NCBI GenBank assembly: GCA_902702965.1
Contig: CACRXP010000033.1
Location: 1,750,430 to 1,814,429 of the forward strand
Direction of reading: 5' to 3'
DNA length: 64,000 nt
DNA from: Spirometra erinaceieuropaei
Taxonomy: Eukaryota; Platyhelminthes; Cestoda; Diphyllobothriidea; Diphyllobothriidae
Of this stretch, positions 12,001 to 21,000 are shown piece by piece. The position numbers were made by a program, and so were the translations under genes. The notes under the pieces were generated by a model. That model made no database searches, had not been told where the DNA came from, and worked only from the letters and a program-made list of their open reading frames with translations. Positions within the stretch are counted from its first letter, which is position 1. Each line of letters begins with the position of its first letter.

Positions 12001-15000
12001 CCACTGCAAAGCGGATAAGTTGAAAGGGAGAATCGCCCTGGGCACGCCCAACTACCCAAAACTCCTAAATTTCTATCTCAAGACTTATTTCACGTTAGAC
12101 AGAACAATCTATGACCAGGTGGGAGGGATGCTAAGCGGGCCATTAATTTCGGAACTCATAGCCGAGGCGATCTTACAATAGATGGTGTGATTAGTCTTCC
12201 AACGTAACAAACCGAAGTTCTAGGCTCGACGTGGATGATACCTTTGTTGTCATCGAAGGGCAGTAGATGTTGGCACTTCAACGCCATCTTCCCAAGCATG
12301 CAAGTTAAAATGGGGTAAAAAAACCAGGTCACCTTCCTTGACAACCTCGTCTGCCGTACACATTGTGGTGGACTAAGAACTAGACTGTTCACGACAGCGA
12401 TACGCACAAAGTATCAATAGCAACCACCCAATCAGCCCTTATAAATTCAAATATATTTCATGAGAAACCTGCAAAAATATCCATTATTTTACTTATCTGA
12501 AAGAATTCTACGTCTTCTTCAAATGTTGTATTTGAAGGACGTGTATAATTCGGTATAAAAACTTTTCGGATTCCCAAATAATTTTGAACTTGGCATGCAG
12601 TTACGCTTGCATTCAGGGTTTCCAAATTACAAGTTTTCTATTTTTCGTGTACGAAAAATCATAGATTTCTCTATGGCATTAAGAGGAAGCCATGTGGAGT
12701 TCATATAACGTAGCGGTGGCTTTGGGTCACATTTTAAACTTTACAAACAACATTATTAAATACAGATACCCGATGTCTTATGAACAGGTTTTCCACGGTC
12801 TTAAAAATCTCATAATTAAGAACCTTTTAAACACACAATTATACCCCTCCTTCACGCATTAAATTTGAAGAAGACGTAATATTCTACCGAATGAGTAAAA
12901 GAATCAATATTTTTATGCATTTTTCCTATGAAATATATTTGGACTTATAAGGACATAGAAAATAAATGATAGAAATTCAAACTACCTGATTAGTTATTTT
13001 ACAGATTGTAATCTTTGCATGCGGCCGGAAATATGTTCGTTAAAAAGCTGGCACCCTGATGTCACTGAAATGTCTTGGAATTATGCCGCTCGGCAACTAA
13101 TATTAGAACCCTACTTAAGTAATCTTTTTGAATCGAAAGCGCATTTCAAAATTTCGGTTAACCTTTTTATGAGTCAGCACATCCACTGTACGTCGGAGAG
13201 GCTGAAAATCTAGTCCGAACGAGGATCGCCGAACATGCGGTAGCAGCGAGGAGGGATGACGCTAGGTCACGGTCTATCCGACGGAGACGACCACATCTTT
13301 AAATTCGACAAGGCTGTAATTCTCGCGAGAGGTGAGAACCGTGTGAGCCGCCAGATGATTGAGTCATGGTCTTCTAACCAACAGGCGCAGTGAAATCGTA
13401 CCCCTCCCCGTATTCAGTGCTGAGGCTTTACCTGGGCAGAGTAATTAGCCGCGCTAGAAGCGGGGGTGTGAATGGGGCAAGTCACTGAGCGAGTCCCACG
13501 CCAATAACCAACACGAGTGATGAAATCGCGGTCGTTAAGGTCGCGGATGCGGGAGAATCGCGCAATGGCAGCCATCTGAGGCGAATTCAGTAGCTGCCAA
13601 TTTTGGTAGGTGTGCGGTGGCGTAGCAAACGTATCCCTTGGGCATGCATTGCCCTTCTTTAATGCTGGGCTCTAGTGTGAATCAGAAATGGCTGTTGACC
13701 CAGCCACCGCGTCTCCTTCGTTCCAACTGTTTTCTCTGGTGCACCTGAATGCATAACGACGCGCAAAAAGTCGTGGTTTGAAGGCTGCAAATTGACGTGA
13801 AAACTCGGTCATTCGCAGAATTGAAGGTCAGGTTGCAATGCCTCCTTCCTCGTGTGGTCTTTATGACATTCTGACCTCAACGGACTCCTCCTCCTTCTCC
13901 AGGACCACCACGAAAAACCGCGAAGCAGTTTTACGGAAGAAATATCCTCTTGATACACACAAGACGACACCATCACGTGAACCCACAGCTAAACACCCCT
14001 ACATCCCACACACACAAGATGATATGCTTCTGAGTGCATGTGCTAATTTCACCCAGATTTATTAGTTATTGACCAGCCTATCAGCATATGGCATAGGGGA
14101 AACTTCTGTTTCTCTGCGGTCCTTATCAGTGAAATCAAGCGTAATTCATCACTTTCGTGCTTTTCGTGCTGGTTTCCGTCCGATTAGTAATTTCTTGTTA
14201 AGTAAGACATAGTTAACCAGTTTGCTCATCTACAGTATTACACGAGGCCCGATGTACCCTTGCTGTATGCTAGTGTATACGGAACGACAGCCCGATCGTG
14301 TGTGGCACGCATAGACGGGCTGTCTAACTTTGTGGGCCACTGTGGCGGGTGTCCACCTCCGCTCGCCTTGCCATCCGAAGGCGGTGAGTGTGGGAGAAGA
14401 GAGTGAGCTATCTGTTGAGGGTCTGATTAACTACGAAATAATTGAAGCCCAAGCCAAGGCTGCAGGTGTCACCTCGTGGTAGATGTCGTCCCTTGCGACG
14501 GCCGAACTGCCACGCCCGCGTGCTTCATATCTGATGGGCAGGGTCCCTGACGCTGATGAGGTATTCCGCGGCATCTTCTGGCGCAGTATGTCTTCACAGA
14601 ATGTAAGTGCAACAGTCGACTGATGCTGTCTTACGGCTCTGTTTCGGTTCCAATAACTGAGTTTTTTGCAACTAGCTCGGACACAGGGTGGCAGGCACGA
14701 GCCTCCAAATCGCCCATAGTAAATAAACAGCGGTCTACAGGCAGCTCCTTGCCGCGGACGGTCAGTTGGACTGGGCATCTAATAACAGTTTGCGTTTTTG
14801 CCTAAGACTCTGTACGCAGGCGGGAGTTCCATCCAACGGTTGACCGACCTAATGTTTGCGGATCATATCAGTTACAAGCATCGGGACGTTCTGCCAAAGT
14901 AACCGAGAGCTACTTGTGTCCCCGGGATATAGAGGCCGTGAGTGTTGTTCAGGATGAGACAAGCGACTAGCAATACTTGACTGATGTCAAAAAGGAAAAA

Positions 15001-18000
15001 CGGCACAATTCACGGACAGCACCTTCCGACATTCGGCAAAGTACAAAAATCCGGACGTGCGAGACCACAGTCAAAGCTGCTCTACTTTACAGCTACTAAA
15101 TATGGCCACTACTGGCCACTGAGCCGAGGAAGGCCGAGATGCTAGACAACTGATGCATCGGGGAAAAATACGGCTCTAGAATCACTGAGCTAGTAGATCA
15201 CAATAATTTTTATTTGGGATGGGCGGTTAACAGGTGGACTAGACGATCATAAAATAGTGAGGTGGGTCAATGCTCTTTAAATAATTGTCACTCTATTGGG
15301 TGAACAATGCCCATCCGGTTGTAAGATCTAACTTCCCCTTCCTGTTTGTGATATTTTAATTTCCGGCCTAAGTGATAGCGAAGGATGGCCTGTAAGATGT
15401 AGAAAGCAATTAAATGACTGGGAAATCCGTTAACTTGTATTTTGCCACTGTAAGGAAACCAAACTGAATGCTGTGAAACTGCAATCCCAGGAAAAAAAGT
15501 CATGACGAGACTTACCCTTAACCAATTTGACGTAACTGGATCGGCAGCGTCAACGATATGCCCTTTCGTCCCTATCCGGTTCTCTCGAATGAGCCAGGCA
15601 TATCCTCGCTTGAATCTCTTATAAAGTTGTGGGAAAACATAGGAATGAAGTGAGTAAATAAATAGATAAATATTTTTTATTAAAGACCCGTTGGGGTCTC
15701 ATAAAAGTATCGATTCAGTTTGCTGAAACAAGTTGCTCGGCGAATTACCATCAAAAAGTTCGCTAACCTACCATATATATTGTCAATCTGACTGGAAGAC
15801 GGTTTATGAAGGGGTTAAAATCCCCAACATTTTTAGCTACTAGAAACAACTTGCTCAAATAATATTGAACGGAAATCGGCTAAATTTAAGAATCCTTAAA
15901 CTTTAATCACACAAAGGACTACAATAGTATTGGACGGTGAGCATTTGTACTTAATTCTCACAATCAAAAGTGCAGCCCTTACATTGGCTCTTTGGCCAAA
16001 CATGCTTGATGGAGACCTACCAGGAAATCTGCATTAGCCAATAATGACCAAAGAGATGAAAAAAGTGGCTCAATAAAGGCTTCGCCACATAGTTTCGAAA
16101 GAAAGCCGCCCAAGTGGTCAAAAAAATTAGTTTTAACCTCCATTTTCCTCCTGACATGTCAATTCTGTCAAATTCTGAAAATTCCACCAAGGACTGAAAG
16201 CGGATGCTTTAGAAGACCCATGGAAAATAGTGCTCTTTGCAATCCCAAAACAAGATCCAAATGACGCAGAGAGGGGAAAAATAGTGGATAGTTCAATATA
16301 TTATATATATGTACATAATATATGAAATAAGATGCTCTGTACTGACATTTGAGACGCGTGACCGAGTTTATTATCGACTAGGCTAGTGGTGAGTTTGCCT
16401 TCGAACAGGGCGACGAGTTGTATCCGGATACGTAAAAGCACAAATAGGCGGAAAACTTAACAATTTCTCTACTCTGGCGACGAACTCTAGCATGAATCTG
16501 TTGGTCGAACCGTCACGGCTTCTGGTCAGAGTCTCGTTACTCAGGTGGTAAGAACACTGGCTGTAATAAAGCTGGCGTGGGTTGGAATCCCACCGAGGCC
16601 ACTGAGTATTTAACAACAAGGTTGGAAGAAGCCAAAATGATAGTCGATAAAACAGAATCAACTGTCCTACACTGGCCTACTTGCAATATAACCTCCCCGA
16701 AATGCCACCCTCAACCGCTGGCGGTTGGGCTAACGTCCCGCGGTCAAAAGTTTCCCCTCGACGATAACCGTCTGCTAATTGCGTACTTGTTTAGTTGCAA
16801 GATTGTCGTGGACGGTAGTCAAGTAACTCTAGCAGTCGTAATGGCCAGCATTTCCGAAAGTAGGTAAGCTGGGGTTGTCAAGGCGGCAGAGTTTATTACG
16901 TCTTTCCTAATCCGGTCCACTTGGTCTAGTTGTGATACAAGATTCGGTGGGCCGGAGGAAGGTCAGAATGCGGTTGGATTGATACTGCGTTGACGTCAGG
17001 ACTCGCGTATGAGCCGTTCTTTGCGTGTAGTGGGTGGACCGATGTCGGAACGAACGATATTCCGCCTTTCTTCCGCATTCATTGTTGCCCAGGAGTTTGA
17101 GTCGGCGGACCCTACCGCCAGTTCGCGCACATGCAATCAATTAGGCGACCCTAGTACAGTTTTACACAACCACGTTGTAGTCTCCTCCTCGGCAGTCATC
17201 CTGCAGACTACGACAGGATTGTCGGGCCCCGGGACATTTGGTTTATTGTTCTGAGCATTCGAGCTCAACAGGAAGAGCGACAGTTATAGGGCGTGCTAAC
17301 CGATCATCGGTCGATGGCGGAATAATGGCGGTGACTGCGCAGACTTCTGTACGCCATCGCCAGATCGATTGACTGAGTTCCCATCTGAGGCCTAGATTCC
17401 GATAAATTCTCGGCTTGTTTTGTTCGCAGCGTGAGCGATTATCTTGGTGGCCGCAAAGTTAAAATCGTGACCCACTTCGTAGGTGTGGGCGGTCACTTGT
17501 GCAAGTTCGTCGCCCCGCCGCGCAGCCAGCTTATGTCCGTGTATGCGCGATCCGAACTTGTGTCCAGTCTGGCCTGTGTAATTACAAGGACAGTTTTGGC
17601 ACGGGATGAGATGCATTACTCTAGACTGCTCCTTAGGCTCTAACCGGTCTTTAATGTTCACGACCCTGCTGTGCATGATGGTTTTAGGGTGGTGTGCAGT
17701 TTCAACACCTAGCTTCTGAAACGTCCTTGATGCATGGCAGAGAATGCCATGTTGTCAGTGGTGTTACTGTTCGGATACTCTGGGGGCGACTGCGTAGGCA
17801 GCGACTTATGATTGCATTCGGACAGCCATTTCACACAAACTGGTGGTGGAGATAACAGGCCTCACGTGCTTGCTCCTCCAGTTTTCTGCAATGCGTTTAG
17901 ATCCGTTTGAAGACCGTCTTCACACGGCTTCATTTGTGAGCTATTGTATGGTTGCTGTGAAAACTGAGGGGCTGTGTGGTGTTCGTTGCCCTCCTATAAA

Positions 18001-21000
18001 CCGACGTTTTAAGTTCACAGTTAACGTTCCGTCTAACTAGCACACCCGGGAAGGGCAAATGGTGTTCCTGTTCTTCTTTCCTCGTGAATTTTGTATCAGG
18101 GTGCTTGACTATCCTTCTTCTTCACTTATACATACACCTGGAACTCCAACTTTCGCCTACCTTCTTAGGACAAGGTCGAGAGGCCTAACGACTCGATTAA
18201 ATGCACATTCTGGGAGTAATTAAACAAATTACAGCTCACCATGACGATGGGCACAAGTTTCCGCGTGATCAACGGAAAATGGGGGTGTGACTAGTGGCTG
18301 GCATTAGTAGGCTGACACCTTCGTAAGTGCATTCATCAGAGACTGAAGCAACAAGCTGGCAACGCATGCACGTAACAATCGCCTTCTGGGGAGATCGCAC
18401 CCTACAGCGTTGCTGGCTTTTATTAATTGACAGCTGACTCAACTGTTGGGAACGACAGACAAAACATAAGGTCGCCCAACGATCTCCTGCGGCTGCTCAA
18501 GTACCCCTTTTGGGAATCGCGGATTCGCAGAAGAGCTGACGGCAGCATTCGAAGAAGCGTCTATCGAAAAGACCCCTGGTCTGGACAGTATATGAACTTC
18601 TGCAGTTTCGTACCAATTCAACAGAAACGTAATCTGATCCGTATTTTGGCTCAGAGGGCCGAAAAATCTGTTACGCAGATAGTGCTGATGAGAAACTTAG
18701 AAGAATCCAGGATCTCCTTCGCGAGAACGGGTATCCTGACAGATTGATTGTAAGGAATCTTGCCGAAAGACCGACAAAACTCCTCATACCGGCGGCGGAA
18801 AAAAACTGTTTCTCAGGGGCCCCTTTCCAGGGGACGCAAAAGGTGAACGCCTAAGAAGACGACTTGACCGAACCGTTTCACGGGCCTTCCCGGCAGCAAG
18901 AGTCCAGGTGTTGTCCTCAACCAACCCTGTCTTACGCGAGGAAGGCACAGATAGGCTACCAACTCTGACCACCTCCACGTGCATTTACACATTTACTTAC
19001 TCCTGTGGAGCAGGTTATACTGGTCGTGCGAGTAAGTGCCTATCCACAAGAATACGCGAACACATGCCGGCATGACTGAGGAAAGGTGAAATTAAGAGCA
19101 TAATCAGCTCCATCCTTGCATACATGGTTGATTGGGGGCACCGTGAGGATGCCAAGAAAGCCAGGTAACTACCCTAAGCGGCTGGGTCAACAGCAGAAGC
19201 AACTGTCATCGGGCTACAGAGGTCGGTCCTTTGCACGTATAAGAACCTCCTACAGGCTCCGCGTCTACCGTGGGCAAAGATCGATTAGCTGCAGGCGTCT
19301 CTCCGCGACCCGTTCCCCTCCCCATATGACAAGGTCCTACCTAGCCCTCACTGCTTCCCCCCCCCTATTCACAAACCCGCTTGCGTGAAAAGACGAAGCG
19401 TAATCGATTGCTCTTATCTCTCACACGTTTCAGTTTGTACCTAGTTCCCATATGAATGTACTGGACCGATGAGAATTTACCGAAAGCACACGTATGGTCA
19501 CCAAATGATCTTCTGAATTGCTCTATGGGAATTTTCCCTACTCTAATTAAAATCAGCTTTGCAAGAGTGATATAACGTTTTTGTTTGGGCGCTTTTTTTC
19601 TTCGGAATAACCGTTAATAGTATGTCGGTTTAGGTAGTAGCATGTTCGACTCAGTAGAATTTTGCTGCCCTCGGTTCTGTCAACGACATCTTTACAAGGT
19701 TTATCCAAAGGGTCACGTGGCCAGCTGCGTGAAGTTTAAGTTTACGGCCAATTCAAGGGCCAAAAACTAGGCAGGGATGAACGTGAACTGTGAGATAAAG
19801 ACCCGGAGTGCAAATGCTAGGTTTTACTTGATCTTTTCCTGAACTGGCAGTCAGATAATACGCCCCAATTCGCAGTATTGACTCTTGGAAGTGTTGCAGT
19901 CTTTTTAAAGAGGTCTCTATGGGTACTGATAAACACACTGTCATTTTATATCGGCGTTTAGATTCCAAGTGGCGTTGACGTACTTCAAAACAGTCTGAGA
20001 TATGAAAGCCTAATAAAGGCTGACTTTACCCTTGAGAGAGAGAGAGAGAGGAGGGGGAGAGGGCAGTCACGTGCTATAAATACTGCACTCCTTGTGTCCC
20101 CCACTACCCTTATCTGCGACTGTCTCTGATGATGGGTTCGAGTGAGAATCCGAAACGTCAGGCTAATAAACTTCTTGTTCCAGTGATCGCACCAGGCGTA
20201 GTACTTACACCCCCACTATTATATGGGGGTAGAACTTTTGCTCTTTGCCATGCTTCCTACTCGTTCTGAAATATTTGCTTCTCCTGTTAGGAATGACCAA
20301 ACTTACAGCGTCTAGTTCGTCTGGAGTCAAGGAATGGAGGTACACAACTTCACCACTGTAGGGTCCACAGACGGTGCCAAGGGGTATTTCTCGTTCTGAC
20401 CACACACCCAGCCCTGCCGACTGGATACTTGACGGACGAACAGAAACATACTCACTGGGGGCCGTTTTCTTCGCGTGAGCGACTTTGTCAGGCAAACAAC
20501 TGCAACGACTGAGGTCGCACTTGGATGTGGCCTCGCAGTCACCAACGACGACGTTCTCGATCCACATGTTTGGATGCTTTTCACAGGCATCGAGGACCAT
20601 GCACTCACACTCGTAGCAGTCTAGTTCGAAGTCAAAAAAGACTACTTAGAGCTTTCCTTCTTTGAGGTTGACATAAAATAAGCAAATTTAGCAGAACAAA
20701 TTTATCAAAGTACTTTGCAGCCATTTACGACCGCTTTAGGACACACAACAATATGAACTCGTTCATAAAATCATGAAAAACAGCCAAATATCAGTTCAGC
20801 TCCCAGTCAAATAGATGGGAGACAGTAAGGTGTGAATAGATATGCGGATTTACGGTCTTTATAAGTCATCTAAACAAATGCAAATATAACCTGGCTGCTA
20901 AGTTCATTCGCGTTTTCAGAATATATCTTCATCCACAAGCAAGTTTGAAACCAGAAACAAAACTTAAGGTGTCTTGCTTAGGCACGGTTCCCCGCCTCTT

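Noticed and set aside
16541..16606. tRNA gene and an overlapping minus-strand protein frame
   Set aside because: Promoter boxes exist without a full cloverleaf. The peptide WPRWDSNPR is a typical translated-SINE artefact.
20621..20641. Alternative upstream acceptor for PRDM exon c
   Set aside because: It keeps frame but adds seven residues and spoils the D-D-x-Y-L-Y-C-x2-C spacing of the family.
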